Below, one piece after another: positions 15,380-24,433 of a DNA stretch of 64,000 bases. The stretch comes from Robiginitalea aurantiaca. Lineage in GTDB: Bacteria; Bacteroidota; Bacteroidia; Flavobacteriales; Flavobacteriaceae. Numbering within the stretch: the first letter of the stretch is position 1; every line of letters starts with the position of its first letter. The notes below the pieces were generated by a model. That model worked only from the letters and a program-made list of their open reading frames with translations, was not told the origin of the DNA and did no database searches. The stretch lies in NCBI RefSeq assembly GCF_030380815.1, contig NZ_JAUDUY010000002.1, positions 372,001 to 436,000 of the forward strand. Reading direction: 5' to 3'. The translations under genes and the position numbers were made by a program.

Positions 15380-16657
15380 TTATTTCGAATCCAATTCGAC
15401 AGGCTTAATCTTTCGAATAAAGAAATAAATCGACAGCACTGCCAATGGGGCCAATACTGCAATAATTATGAAAGCCGGTGTATAGGACACTGTGGTTATT
15501 TGTGGAATGAGCCAGTTCATTATGATTACGGAAACGGCAGCAATGGTGCCTGCAAGCCCCGCCAGTGTCCCCACCGAGGGACCCTGCAATAAATCACTGG
15601 AAAGTGTTTGTATATTCCCAATAGCGAACTGGAATCCAAAAAGCACGATGGCAACGATGTAGATAAAGGTCATTGGGTTATTCCCTTTCACCAGAAAGAT
15701 AATCCCTAAAAGGCCCATAAATATCAAAAGCCCACCGATAAGGATAGAGACTTTACGCGCATAGTCCACCGTGTGTTTTTCCATTAATTTTCCACAGAAC
15801 CATCCGCCCAAAATACTTCCGGCCATACCTCCCAGATAGGAAATCCAGATGGTACTTCCAATTTCTTCAATACTGAAATCAAATTTTGAATTTAGATACA
15901 GAGGCATCCAACCGACGAATAACCACCAAATGGGTTCTATAAAAAAGCGTGAAACCAAGACCCCCCAAGATTCCCTAAATGCCAGGATTTCCATAATTGA
16001 AAGGCCCTTTTCTTGCTTTGTTTCCGCCACCGGTACAATACGATCCGCCAGGATCATTTTGCGTTCTTCATCAGTAAGCCAGGCATGGCTCTCTGGTTTG
16101 GCCTTATTGATAATAAGCCAGGGAAAGATCCACACAAATCCAACCAGACCCAAGATGATAAAGGTGGTCCTCCAACCAAACTGCGCGTATAAGAATGCAA
16201 TTAGTGCCGGCGCAATAACACTACCGAGAGAAGCGCCTGCATTAAATATTCCTTGGGCAATTGCCCGCTCTTTTACTGGAAACCACTCTCCGTTGCTCTT
16301 GACAGCCCCGGGCCAATTCCCCGCTTCACCCAGTCCGAGCATTGCCCGCACTATTGAAAGAGACACTAATCCTCTGGCAAATGCATGGAGTACAGCAGCG
16401 GTCGACCAAAGTGCAATGGAAAAGACAAAACCCAGGCGGGTACCTATTTGGTCATATAATTTTCCGGATAAAAATTTACCTAGAGCATAGGTAATCATAA
16501 AGACGTTCAGCATAACCGCATAATCTGTTTCGTCCATTCCGAGATCTTTACCCATCTCGGGCCACATCACTCCAAACGCGGTTCTGTCTATGTAATTAAT
16601 TACGGTGGCAATACAAATTAAGGCTATTATCCACCACCTCAAACCTTTAACCTTCAT
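15380..16657 (-). CDS. MFS transporter of the anion:cation symporter (hexuronate) type
   Basis: 425 residues, 12 membrane helices. NYIDRTAFGVMWPEMGKDLG in helix 1 and the GLGEAGNWPGAVK block in helix 4 are hallmarks of the ACS subfamily that includes ExuT and other sugar-acid/H+ symporters. It probably moves DEH or monouronates from the periplasm, where PL17/PL6 and KdgF products appear, into the cytoplasm. It is the first gene of the six-gene catabolic operon. Its upstream region carries a GGTAT-CGA-ATACC palindrome (16733-16745) rather than the TTGGTTAACCA element of the other alginate operons. Confidence 0.9.
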   Translation of the reverse strand: MKVKGLRWWIIALICIATVINYIDRTAFGVMWPEMGKDLGMDETDYAVMLNVFMITYALGKFLSGKLYDQIGTRLGFVFSIALWSTAAVLHAFARGLVSLSIVRAMLGLGEAGNWPGAVKSNGEWFPVKERAIAQGIFNAGASLGSVIAPALIAFLYAQFGWRTTFIILGLVGFVWIFPWLIINKAKPESHAWLTDEERKMILADRIVPVAETKQEKGLSIMEILAFRESWGVLVSRFFIEPIWWLFVGWMPLYLNSKFDFSIEEIGSTIWISYLGGMAGSILGGWFCGKLMEKHTVDYARKVSILIGGLLIFMGLLGIIFLVKGNNPMTFIYIVAIVLFGFQFAIGNIQTLSSDLLQGPSVGTLAGLAGTIAAVSVIIMNWLIPQITTVSYTPAFIIIAVLAPLAVLSIYFFIRKIKPVELDSK

Positions 16658-16732
16658 ACTTCAAGTTTACAGTTAAAGGGACGATTGGAAAGTTCTTGCC
16701 ATTGCGGGCAATAAAATGCAATACTTATGAGA

Positions 16733-16745
16733 GGTATCGAATACC
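16733..16745. promoter_or_regulatory. Perfect 13-bp palindrome upstream of the MFS operon
   Basis: GGTAT-CGA-ATACC is a perfect dyad 76 bp upstream of the transporter start. It differs from the TTGGTTAACCA sites of the lyase and susC operons, so this operon may answer to a different regulator or be bound with a different affinity. Confidence 0.35.
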
Positions 16746-16817
16746 GATATGACTCCCTTTCCCTCCTACTTAATTTAAACCTCGCGCAAATTCGTGCATA
16801 TTTACAGCGAGGGCAAT

Positions 16818-17522
16818 CTATTCTATATTATACAAATACTGGTACAGGGCGCTGAAATGTGTTTTCATATTTGCTTTAGCCAATTGCGGATTTTTTGCTT
16901 TTATGGCTTCATAAATATCCCAGTGCTCCTGTATGGCTGTAAAAGCCTGATTCTTATCACATACGTGATACTTTTCAAAATTTGTAATAATCTCAGGGGT
17001 AATAATCAACATAAATGTGATCATTGTGCCATTTCCACTGGCCCGAGCAACGGCCAGGTGAAACAATAGATCCTCCTGGACAGCATCCTCACCGTTATGG
17101 ACTTTATTTTCATAGGCCTTAATGGTGGCCTCCATCTCTTTTAAATTTTGCTCTGTCCTTCGAAGCGCAGCCAACCGCGCTGTCTTGAGCTCAAGTAATA
17201 TTCGTGTCTCAACAAGAGACTTAAAGTCTGGCGTGTCGAGTTTTAAGATGTCTTCGATCATGCCATTCAGAGCTACCTGACCAATGTCAGCAACGAAGGT
17301 CCCACTTTGAGGCTTGGACATTAATAATCCATAAAACTCTAGTTTTCGAATCACCTCCCGAACATTGTTCCTACTTACCCCAAAGCGCTCGGAAAGTGAA
17401 CGTTCCGAAGGTAGTTTATCGCCTGGCTCCAGATTCTTGTAGTTGATCAAATCCCTGATCTGGACGATGATTTCACGCTGGATTTCATCGTTTTCATTTT
17501 TTGTCAGAGTATCTAAATTCAT
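16818..17522 (-). CDS. FadR-subfamily GntR transcriptional regulator
   Basis: 234 residues. The N-terminal winged helix (about 10-75: EPGDKLPSERSLSERFGVSRNNVREVIRKLE) is classic GntR. The all-helical FCD domain follows (about 90-230), with likely metal/ligand residues in FHLAVARASGN and in the final EHWDIYEAI and THFSALYQY helices. FCD regulators commonly sense sugar acids, so KDG, DEH or KDPG are candidate inducers. FadR-type proteins bind TGGTnnACCA-like dyads, and just such a site lies 22 bp before this start and before both lyase/SusC operons. It most likely represses the locus and itself. Confidence 0.9.
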   Translation of the reverse strand: MNLDTLTKNENDEIQREIIVQIRDLINYKNLEPGDKLPSERSLSERFGVSRNNVREVIRKLEFYGLLMSKPQSGTFVADIGQVALNGMIEDILKLDTPDFKSLVETRILLELKTARLAALRRTEQNLKEMEATIKAYENKVHNGEDAVQEDLLFHLAVARASGNGTMITFMLIITPEIITNFEKYHVCDKNQAFTAIQEHWDIYEAIKAKNPQLAKANMKTHFSALYQYLYNIE

Positions 17523-17544
17523 ATTCTCGGAGTTGGAAGTAAAA

Positions 17545-17574
17545 TTGGTTAACCAGATTGGTTTGTTAAAATTA
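17545..17574 (-). promoter_or_regulatory. Promoter and operator of the GntR gene
   Basis: TTGGTTAACCAGATTGGTTT at 17545-17564 contains the dyad TTGGTTAACCA and half of a second one. It is the same 20-mer as at 29472-29491. On the minus strand TAATTTTA (17567-17574), close to the -7 box TAnnTTTG, lies immediately upstream, so a bound protein would cover the transcription start. This suggests autoregulation. Confidence 0.65.
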
Positions 17575-17631
17575 AGAAATAATCCTGACTAACCTCTTAA
17601 TGTTTTATATGAAGATTCATTAGTTCTTTTT

Positions 17632-17663
17632 AAAAACCATTGGCCCTGAGAAAAGGCCAATGG
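17632..17663 (-). terminator. Terminator of the susC-PL7 operon
   Basis: Read on the minus strand, CCATTGGCC (17663-17655) pairs with GGCCAATGG (17645-17637) over a 9-base loop and is followed by five T residues. It is 33 bp after the PL7 stop and separates that operon from the regulator gene. Confidence 0.85.
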
Positions 17664-17696
17664 CTTACTCAAATTGAACTAACTCAAAATAATTCG

Positions 17697-18587
17697 CTAA
17701 TGACTAATTTCCAATTTGTAAAATTTTACTTTGGCGAAGGCTCCTTCATCCCGGGTTTGCAAATAATTTCCCGCTTTGAAATAATTTTCGAAAACATCCC
17801 ATCTCCGAATACTTGCATTATCATAAACAAAGAATTCCCCTTTATTCAGTGACACAACCAATTTGCCCTTGGAGACTTTAACCTCGATATTAAACTTGTT
17901 AAAACCTACTTCCTCTTCAAAAGTTCTTCCTCGGTCATCTTTCCAAGCCTCTTCAAACAATACACCTTCTGGAGACACGGCATTGTTTGTAAGCTCCTTT
18001 GTTTTTACCCGGATCTTACCATCCTGCCAATAAATCTTTAAAATCGGTGGTGCATTGTTATCCTTTTGGCCAATCTGATCACGTTGATCATTTGAAAGTC
18101 TACCGTGAATTTGCATAATAATCACCTTATGATACTTCCCGCCCCGGTCTTTCGAAACAGCCTCCATTCGCATTGTCCCTTTCATTAATCCACCTTCGGA
18201 AAACTTCCAGTTTACGGAGTTACTCCCAGGTTCCATCTGTTCGCGCAATTCCGTTCGGGAATATTTGGTATTTGCAGTTGTTGACTCTGGATAGGCATGA
18301 AAAACCAGTGACCCGTCAGTGGAATCATTATACATAAACGGAACTAAAATAGAATTCGTAGCGTATTCCAGAATTTCAGGTGGCTCTACTTCAATAGGCC
18401 GATTATTATCAGAAATAGGCAATGTAACCTTCCAGTGACTCAAATCTATTTCTGGTAACCTGTAGCGCTTTTTCTTTTTTTTCTGCCGGACGTTACTGTT
18501 ATCAACGGCAACCAGAACATCATCTGACTGCCCATAAACCCCAACAGACAGGAATAGAAATATCACCAAGGGTGCTAGTTGTCGCAT
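17697..18587 (-). CDS. Secreted PL7 alginate lyase
   Basis: 296 residues with a signal peptide (cleavage near VYGQ, residue 20). The catalytic domain covers about 45-296 and shows the three PL7 motifs: RTELREQ (111-117), QIHG (159-162, with the catalytic His161) and YFKAGNYLQ (269-277, containing the catalytic tyrosine). It cleaves alginate by beta-elimination. The QIH form with Ile is usually linked to activity on polyguluronate or mixed blocks. A basic linker (QKKKKKRYR, 35-43) precedes the domain. It is the last gene of the SusCD operon and probably makes the first cuts outside the cell. Confidence 0.95.
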   Translation of the reverse strand: MRQLAPLVIFLFLSVGVYGQSDDVLVAVDNSNVRQKKKKKRYRLPEIDLSHWKVTLPISDNNRPIEVEPPEILEYATNSILVPFMYNDSTDGSLVFHAYPESTTANTKYSRTELREQMEPGSNSVNWKFSEGGLMKGTMRMEAVSKDRGGKYHKVIIMQIHGRLSNDQRDQIGQKDNNAPPILKIYWQDGKIRVKTKELTNNAVSPEGVLFEEAWKDDRGRTFEEEVGFNKFNIEVKVSKGKLVVSLNKGEFFVYDNASIRRWDVFENYFKAGNYLQTRDEGAFAKVKFYKLEISH

Positions 18588-18634
18588 TGTATAGTTTCAA
18601 TAACTTAATTGGTTATACATCTGGCGAAAACTAT

Positions 18635-19486
18635 TTATTCCGGTACAGGGGCCATAGAAATATTGTCCACCCTTGCTTCTTCGCCCTCATTGGTGATTAA
18701 GATGGCTACAGTCGCATTGGCACCCGTATTAAAGGAAAGATCAACCTTTGTATAGGTATCGGCATCCGCCTGATCCATTCCAACTAAATCAACAAGTTTT
18801 TTGGATTCCACCTCTGAAAGGTCTGTAATTCCACCTCCAAGTACTGTTAGGGTAACAGATCCCGGATTATTGGTTTTCAGGGTATAGTAATATGTGATAA
18901 TGTAGTCCGTATTCGGAGTTACTGCTATGCCTTCCTGATAAGCTACTCGATCCCCATCAGAAGGATATTTCGATGCTTGATCCCCGGATTGCACAGGGCT
19001 ACTAGTTATCTGAATGACCCCTCCAAAATCATTCCGCCACGAATCACGTCCATCTCCAGATCCATCGGGAAGACTGTTATCCTCGAAATCACCTTCCAGG
19101 ACCACTGGCACTATGGCTTCAGGCACCTCGGGTTCTACAACGGTAACATCCATTGTAAAGGTACTTGTTGCGCCCAGGGCATCTGATGCCGTCAGGTTTA
19201 CCGTGTAGGTGCCTTCATCTGGATAGGTATTTGACGGATCTATTTCTGCTGAGGTATTGCCATCGCCAAAATCCCACTCATATGTTGTGGCACTTGAGGA
19301 TAAGTTGGCAAAATTGTACAGTAGAAAGTCCGTGTCACTCTGCGCCGCCGAGAAATTAGCGCTCGGTGGGGTTTCATCTGGTATAGAACCTTCTTCCGGT
19401 AGATCATAGTCGAAATCGCATGAGGATGTCAACACTATTGTACCTATCAAGGTCAAAACGGCTGTTAAAAGTTTAGTTGTTTTCAT
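18635..19486 (-). CDS. PKD-domain surface lipoprotein, probable glycan-binding protein
   Basis: 283 residues. Lipobox SSC (Cys23) is followed by an acidic linker. A PKD domain at about 40-118 has the signature YEWDFGDGN and GTYTVNLTASDA. The C-terminal part (about 125-283) is beta-rich (DGRDSWRNDFGG, DYIITYYYTLK, VAILITNEGEEARVDNISM), resembling a carbohydrate-binding jelly roll. In SusCD operons the gene after susD usually encodes a SusE/F-like surface glycan-binding protein. That role, alginate capture at the surface, is inferred from position and domains. Confidence 0.78.
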   Translation of the reverse strand: MKTTKLLTAVLTLIGTIVLTSSCDFDYDLPEEGSIPDETPPSANFSAAQSDTDFLLYNFANLSSSATTYEWDFGDGNTSAEIDPSNTYPDEGTYTVNLTASDALGATSTFTMDVTVVEPEVPEAIVPVVLEGDFEDNSLPDGSGDGRDSWRNDFGGVIQITSSPVQSGDQASKYPSDGDRVAYQEGIAVTPNTDYIITYYYTLKTNNPGSVTLTVLGGGITDLSEVESKKLVDLVGMDQADADTYTKVDLSFNTGANATVAILITNEGEEARVDNISMAPVPE

Positions 19487-19507
19487 AGTGATACTGATGA
19501 TATAGTA

Positions 19508-20929
19508 TTAATAACCAGGATTTTGATTCATCAATCCCTTACTTAGATTAATTTCGCTTTGCGGAATAGGCAACAGTAAATCCGTCGCTCCGAAACTGTA
19601 TCCATTATTATTGGAAAATTCTGATAGTACTTCCTGAGCTACACCAAACCGGAGCAGATCGAATAACCTGTGGTTTTCAAAGGCCAGTTCCACGCGACGC
19701 TCGTTTAAAAGATCGGTTTTAGAAATGCTTGTAACCGGATCGGTTAGTCCAGCTCTGTCTCGAATTTGTTGAAATGAAGCCAGGGCTGCCGCGGCAGAGG
19801 TTTCCTGTCCTCCTGCCAATATTGATTCCACATGCATAAGTAGAACATCTGCGTAACGGATGACAATCCAGTCATTCCCGGAAAGGGTTGCGTCCGTAGA
19901 AAAGGTTTTGCCATCTGCACCCCCATCTTCGCCATTTGGCAAATATTTTGTCACCTGAGTTTGGGTTGGCTGCGCCGGATCTGTCCTTATAGAAAGGGCC
20001 GTTCTGTCACCTCCGAATTCATCAAAAGCTGCAATCGCTTCATCCGTTACATAATTTACCCCAACGGTACGACCAACGCCATTTAACCATTCAGCAGAAA
20101 AATCCTGACTATCCGTTTCAACTCCAGGATTATACGCAATGGCAAAAATAACCTCGTTATTTCCTTCATTATAGAACACATCACTGAAATTAGGCTCAAG
20201 GCTAAACCCACTGGATAGCACACTTTCACAAAGCACCTGAGCATCCGTATAATTACCCAGTGTAAGATGAACTTTCGCCAAAAGTGCCTGAGCTGCTGCT
20301 CGGGAGGCCCGGTAAAATTCACCATTCCCGAGGTTGTCAGCTGCAAATTCCAGGTCTGAAACGATTAGTTCGTAAATCTCAGTTGTAGAGACCCGTGTGA
20401 AAGCTACATCATTCTCCAGGGGTCCAATAATTCTGTCTATAAGCGGAATGTCGCCATAAAGCCTAACAAGATTGAAATATGCCTGAGCTCGTGCAAATTT
20501 TGCTTCCCCTTCGAATTGAGGCGCCATGGCTTCTGAAGCGTTTTCCAATTTATCCAGAACCAGGTTTGCCCTGTATATGACGTTGTAGAAACTGCGATAG
20601 TAATTTTGGACAAGTCCATTTGCAGAAGATACATTATACTGCTCAAATTGAGCGGCTTCCCCTTCCTGACTCTTGGTCCGTGTATTATCGCTGCGCATTT
20701 CGGTTACATAATACTCAATCTGTATCCCTCGATTGTCATTGAGACTAGTTGAGTTAATTCCCTGCATAGCATCATAAATGCCAATTACGCCTGTTTCTAT
20801 TTCATCGTCATTGCTGAAATATTCGATGCTGCTGATGGCTGACTCAGGTGTAGGCTCAAGAAAATCTTTCTCGCAGGCACCTGTGAATCCAATAAGGAAG
20901 GCCAGTGCTATATATTTAATTGTTTTCAT
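19508..20929 (-). CDS. SusD/RagB-family nutrient-binding lipoprotein
   Basis: 473 residues from the ATG at 20927-20929. A start 36 bp further upstream is possible but would put a polar stretch before the lipoprotein signal. The lipobox GAC gives Cys19. The SusD N-terminal TPR region (YFNLVRLYGDIPLI) and the C-terminal RagB block (LLNERRVELAFENHRLFDLLRFG) are clear. It forms the lid of the SusC transporter and binds alginate oligosaccharides at the cell surface. It lies 25 bp after susC. Confidence 0.94.
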   Translation of the reverse strand: MKTIKYIALAFLIGFTGACEKDFLEPTPESAISSIEYFSNDDEIETGVIGIYDAMQGINSTSLNDNRGIQIEYYVTEMRSDNTRTKSQEGEAAQFEQYNVSSANGLVQNYYRSFYNVIYRANLVLDKLENASEAMAPQFEGEAKFARAQAYFNLVRLYGDIPLIDRIIGPLENDVAFTRVSTTEIYELIVSDLEFAADNLGNGEFYRASRAAAQALLAKVHLTLGNYTDAQVLCESVLSSGFSLEPNFSDVFYNEGNNEVIFAIAYNPGVETDSQDFSAEWLNGVGRTVGVNYVTDEAIAAFDEFGGDRTALSIRTDPAQPTQTQVTKYLPNGEDGGADGKTFSTDATLSGNDWIVIRYADVLLMHVESILAGGQETSAAAALASFQQIRDRAGLTDPVTSISKTDLLNERRVELAFENHRLFDLLRFGVAQEVLSEFSNNNGYSFGATDLLLPIPQSEINLSKGLMNQNPGY

Positions 20930-20954
20930 ACTTTGCGTTTTACGGTCGGGTGGA

Positions 20955-23900
20955 CTAAAATTCAATGTTCGTTCCTAAGGAAATAGTGCTAAACACAGGA
21001 GAACCAGCTCTTTGGTATCCATATGTTGTAGGGCTCGTATTATTTATAGATTCCGGGTTGAATCCTGTATAATCACTCGCGGTCCAATAGAGCAAATTCT
21101 GACCTGCGAGATATACTCGAAATCTGGATAGCCCAAGTTTTTCGTTGATATCCCTGGGCAGACTAAATCCAACATTAATATTTCGCAAAGACACGTATGA
21201 CGCATCTTGGATAATGTCATTAGTGAAGATTTTCTCTTTGATAAAGCCCTGGTCTGGAGTTGTATCCGTATTAAAGTCCTGAGCACTATTGAAGTGGTTG
21301 AACAAATACTGATCTCCCATGTTCCGAATTTGGGCACCGTGACTTCCCTGGAACAAGAAACTGAGGTCGACCAGACCGATCCGGAATTCATTGGTAATGC
21401 TCCAGATTAGATCTGGATAGGGATCCCCGAGAATAGTCTTATCGTCGTCATCAATCAACCCATCACCATTAAGGTCTTTTACGTACACATCCTGCGCCTC
21501 AGCACCAACCGGATGGTAAGGATCATTGATGAATTCCAGCGGGATATCCCGATCGACAACCCAACCGTAGAAAGACGAAATTGGGTTACCTTCCAAGTTG
21601 ATCCATTCTGCCGCCCGTTTGTCATCCACATTTTGAATCTGTCCATTTGCATCGGCAAAATCGGTCAGTTCATTTTTATTCATAGAGGCTAGTATCGTTG
21701 TAGACCATCGGAACTTTTCTGTTGCAATATTTCGGGTCCTCAACTCAATTTCAAAACCGCTGTTCTTAACTTCTCCTAAATTAACCAGTGCACTACTGAA
21801 ACCTGTTGTGGTAGATACCGGGTTGTACAAGAGTAAATTGTCACTTACTCTTTCATAGTAATCAAAAGACCCTGTAATAATTCCGTTGAAGAAACCAAAA
21901 TCAACCCCGGGATTAAACTCTTCCAGCCGCTCCCATTGGAGGTTAGGGTTTTCGATGTTCAGAGCGATAAATGCTGCCTGCGAATTATAAACATCTGTTC
22001 CTAATAAAGGAATTGAGGGATATAGGTCAATAATGCTATTACCTGTACTGATATCCTTGTTCCCGGTGAAACCATAGCTTACCCTCAATTTCAAATCGCT
22101 TAAAAATCCGCTATTCTGAAGGAAACTTTCTTCTGATATCCGCCATCCAATGGAGGCTGCAGGGAAATTACCAAACTTCTTATCTACCCCGAAGATGGAA
22201 CTTCCGTCGCGTCTGAAACTTACTGATGCCAGATATTTATTATCGTAAGCGTAATTCACCCTCCCGAAGTAAGATTGAAAACGCTCTTCCAACTTAAAGG
22301 AACCAATGGAGGTGAGAACGGTTGCTGCACTTAGGGTTTTAATAAGGTCAGAGGTATATCCTGTTCCTGCAGCGCCATCTCCCTGCCATTCCCATTTCTC
22401 CCATGACAGACCCGCAAATGCAGATATATCGTGTTTGTTGATGACTTTGTTGTATGAGAAATAATTCTCCGAAACAATGTGGAATCGATTCTCGTTGTTT
22501 ACATTATAGCTCGCCGCTGAAGCCCCATTCCTGCTAGAAAGCACACCTTGCCATCTATCCTGGAATGTGTTTTGGTAATCCCCCGAGAGATTGGACCTAA
22601 AGGTCAACCCATCTGTAATTTGGAATTCACCGTAAACGATCCCTGCTAGTTTAAACTTATAGTCGTTTCTATCACGCTCCAGAACCTTGGCTGCAGGGTT
22701 TGTATTAGACGTGTTTGAAATATCGACCAATTCACTACCATCTCCATAAAGATCGTAATTGTCGAAGTGTCTTTGCACTGCATAGTCACCTATCTGTACA
22801 TCCGGGTATACATTTCGATCCACATATTGAATGGAATTCTCGTCGTGGTAAAGAGGAAGCCATGGTGTCTGTCTTAGTATATCGTGAGTTGAACCATCAA
22901 ACCTTCGTCTTCTTGTGTAGGAAGGAGCAAGATTTCCTCCAAACCTGAAATTTTTGCCAATTTTGGAATCGAGTTTTAGTCGGAGGTTATACCTCTTGTA
23001 GTCGTCTGTCAGCAGGACACCCTCGTCGTGAAGATACCCCATGGAAAGGCTAAACTTGGTATTCTCGCTACCGCCCCGTGCGCTAAATGAGTGACTTTCA
23101 ATTTTTCCGCCATCAAAGATAACGTCCTGCCAGTCTCTATCAACACCTATCAGGCGCTTGTACCTGGTCCTGTCAGAAAGGGTTCCGGTAGCCTCTTGCT
23201 GAGCGGCTGCCGTTTCGGCCACAGAAAAATAATAGGGATCACTTTGACGGGCTTCCTTAAACCCAATGAATCCATTGTAGCTGAACCGCGTCTTTCCTTC
23301 CTTACCTTGTTTTGTAGTAATCAGAATGACCCCATTCGCCCCTCTTGATCCATAAATAGATGAGGATGCGGCATCCTTCAGAACATCGAAACTCTCGATT
23401 TCATTCATGTCCAAATTCCCGAGAAAATCGCTATCAACAGGTAAACCATCTACTACGATTAACGGCGCAGAGTCGCCATTTAATGACCCCACACCCCGTA
23501 TCCGTATCGTAGGCGCAGAACCTGCTTCACCTTCTGTTGCTGATATGTTGACACCTGCAATTTGCCCAACCAGGGCATCATCAACCCTGGCAACCGGGAT
23601 TTGATCTAATTCTTCGTTTACCACACTGGAAACGGCCCCAGTCATGTGAACTTTTTTCCTTGTACCATACCCGACGACAACAACTTCTTCAAGTTTATTC
23701 AGATCTTCAAGTAGTTTTACATTAATTGTTTGTTGACCCGTAATTTCTACAGTTTGAGCAACAAATCCTACGTAGGAAAATCGAAGTGTTTCACCAGGTG
23801 ACACTTCAATGGTAAAGTTCCCATCGAAGTCCGTGGAAGTTCCGCGGGTGGTATTAAGAACAATTACCGTTGCCCCCGGTATCGGGAGATTCGCATCGTC

Positions 23901-23996
23901 AGTTACCGTACCGGTAACCTGAACGCGATCCTGGGCATTGACCCCAAACGAGAAGAGCAGGATCGCTGCTAAAATAAATGAGATTCTCAGATTCAT
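20955..23996 (-). CDS. SusC/RagA-family TonB-dependent outer-membrane transporter
   Basis: 1013 residues. Signal peptide 1-21, then a carboxypeptidase-regulatory-like domain (VTGTVTDDANLPIPGATV, about 27-100), a TonB-box/linker region EEVVVVGYGTRKK, a plug domain (IRIRGVGSLNGDSAPLIVVDGLP) and a 22-strand barrel ending in phenylalanine. With SusD it imports alginate oligomers by TonB energy. It is the first gene of the operon susC-susD-PKD-PL7. Its leader is long and contains the candidate antisense RNA at 24119-24208. Confidence 0.95.
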   Translation of the reverse strand: MNLRISFILAAILLFSFGVNAQDRVQVTGTVTDDANLPIPGATVIVLNTTRGTSTDFDGNFTIEVSPGETLRFSYVGFVAQTVEITGQQTINVKLLEDLNKLEEVVVVGYGTRKKVHMTGAVSSVVNEELDQIPVARVDDALVGQIAGVNISATEGEAGSAPTIRIRGVGSLNGDSAPLIVVDGLPVDSDFLGNLDMNEIESFDVLKDAASSSIYGSRGANGVILITTKQGKEGKTRFSYNGFIGFKEARQSDPYYFSVAETAAAQQEATGTLSDRTRYKRLIGVDRDWQDVIFDGGKIESHSFSARGGSENTKFSLSMGYLHDEGVLLTDDYKRYNLRLKLDSKIGKNFRFGGNLAPSYTRRRRFDGSTHDILRQTPWLPLYHDENSIQYVDRNVYPDVQIGDYAVQRHFDNYDLYGDGSELVDISNTSNTNPAAKVLERDRNDYKFKLAGIVYGEFQITDGLTFRSNLSGDYQNTFQDRWQGVLSSRNGASAASYNVNNENRFHIVSENYFSYNKVINKHDISAFAGLSWEKWEWQGDGAAGTGYTSDLIKTLSAATVLTSIGSFKLEERFQSYFGRVNYAYDNKYLASVSFRRDGSSIFGVDKKFGNFPAASIGWRISEESFLQNSGFLSDLKLRVSYGFTGNKDISTGNSIIDLYPSIPLLGTDVYNSQAAFIALNIENPNLQWERLEEFNPGVDFGFFNGIITGSFDYYERVSDNLLLYNPVSTTTGFSSALVNLGEVKNSGFEIELRTRNIATEKFRWSTTILASMNKNELTDFADANGQIQNVDDKRAAEWINLEGNPISSFYGWVVDRDIPLEFINDPYHPVGAEAQDVYVKDLNGDGLIDDDDKTILGDPYPDLIWSITNEFRIGLVDLSFLFQGSHGAQIRNMGDQYLFNHFNSAQDFNTDTTPDQGFIKEKIFTNDIIQDASYVSLRNINVGFSLPRDINEKLGLSRFRVYLAGQNLLYWTASDYTGFNPESINNTSPTTYGYQRAGSPVFSTISLGTNIEF

Positions 23997-24118
23997 CAGT
24001 TTTTAGTTAGTGTTAATTATCCTTTTGGTTGTTAATTCGAACCCGGTTAGAGAAATCCGAATTCCGTCAAACACGATTTCAACTATAAAACCGATGATTT
24101 TCACTATTTTTGTGAAGA

Positions 24119-24208
24119 ACATAAGCTTTATATAGTTTGTGTTTTTGCATTACTTCCCTCCTACAAGAAGTAATCTCTAAAAGGATAGGCGTGCACCTAT
24201 CCTTTTTC
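24119..24208 (+). ncRNA. Candidate antisense small RNA in the susC leader
   Basis: On the plus strand TATTTTTG (24105-24112) matches the TAnnTTTG promoter box. Downstream come the stem-loop ATTACTTC/GAAGTAAT (24149-24156 with 24167-24174) with a loop exposing CCUCC, and then an 11-bp hairpin AAAAGGATAGG/CCTATCCTTTT (24179-24206) ending in five T residues and a C. This gives a transcript of about 90 nt, fully antisense to the susC leader. Small RNAs of this size and position repress polysaccharide loci in Bacteroides (the DonS type). No good -33 TTG is seen at the usual distance. It remains a prediction. Confidence 0.42.
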
Positions 24209-24267
24209 TATTTCAGAAATATTCCCATAATTCTGCATACTTTTTAGCTAATTCGTCAGTTGTTAAT

Positions 24268-24324
24268 CCTGGTTAGCCAATCTGGTTATCCAAATTGGTT
24301 TACCACTTTGGATAACCAAATATA
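24268..24324 (-). promoter_or_regulatory. Operator cluster and -7 box upstream of susC
   Basis: Four overlapping palindrome-like units lie in a row: TGGTTAGCCA (24270-24279), TGGTTATCCA (24283-24292), TTGGTTTACCA (24295-24305) and TTTGGATAACCAAA (24307-24320). The last runs into TATATTTG on the minus strand (complement of 24317-24324). The consensus TGGTwwnCCA is shared with the PL6 and gntR sites, so the FadR-type regulator is the likely ligand. The number of half sites suggests cooperative binding. Confidence 0.65.
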
Positions 24325-24433
24325 TGTTATTGAATTGTTAATTAAAAACGATTTTGGGAATTAAATGTTAAAATTTTGATGTTTAACCACATTAAATGGA
24401 CTCAAAATGCTCAATTATCAATCCATTGAATAT

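Larger units (their letters stand above)
23997..24433. other. susC leader and promoter region
   Basis: This 437-bp gap holds the only TAnnTTTG box on the susC strand (TATATTTG, complement of 24317-24324), giving a leader of about 310 nt. An operator cluster overlaps it, and two stem-loops lie at 24149-24174 and 24179-24206. The minus-strand form of the second hairpin has only four U residues, so it could partly terminate kdgF read-through or susC transcription. The plus-strand form has a stronger U tract. Confidence 0.6.
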
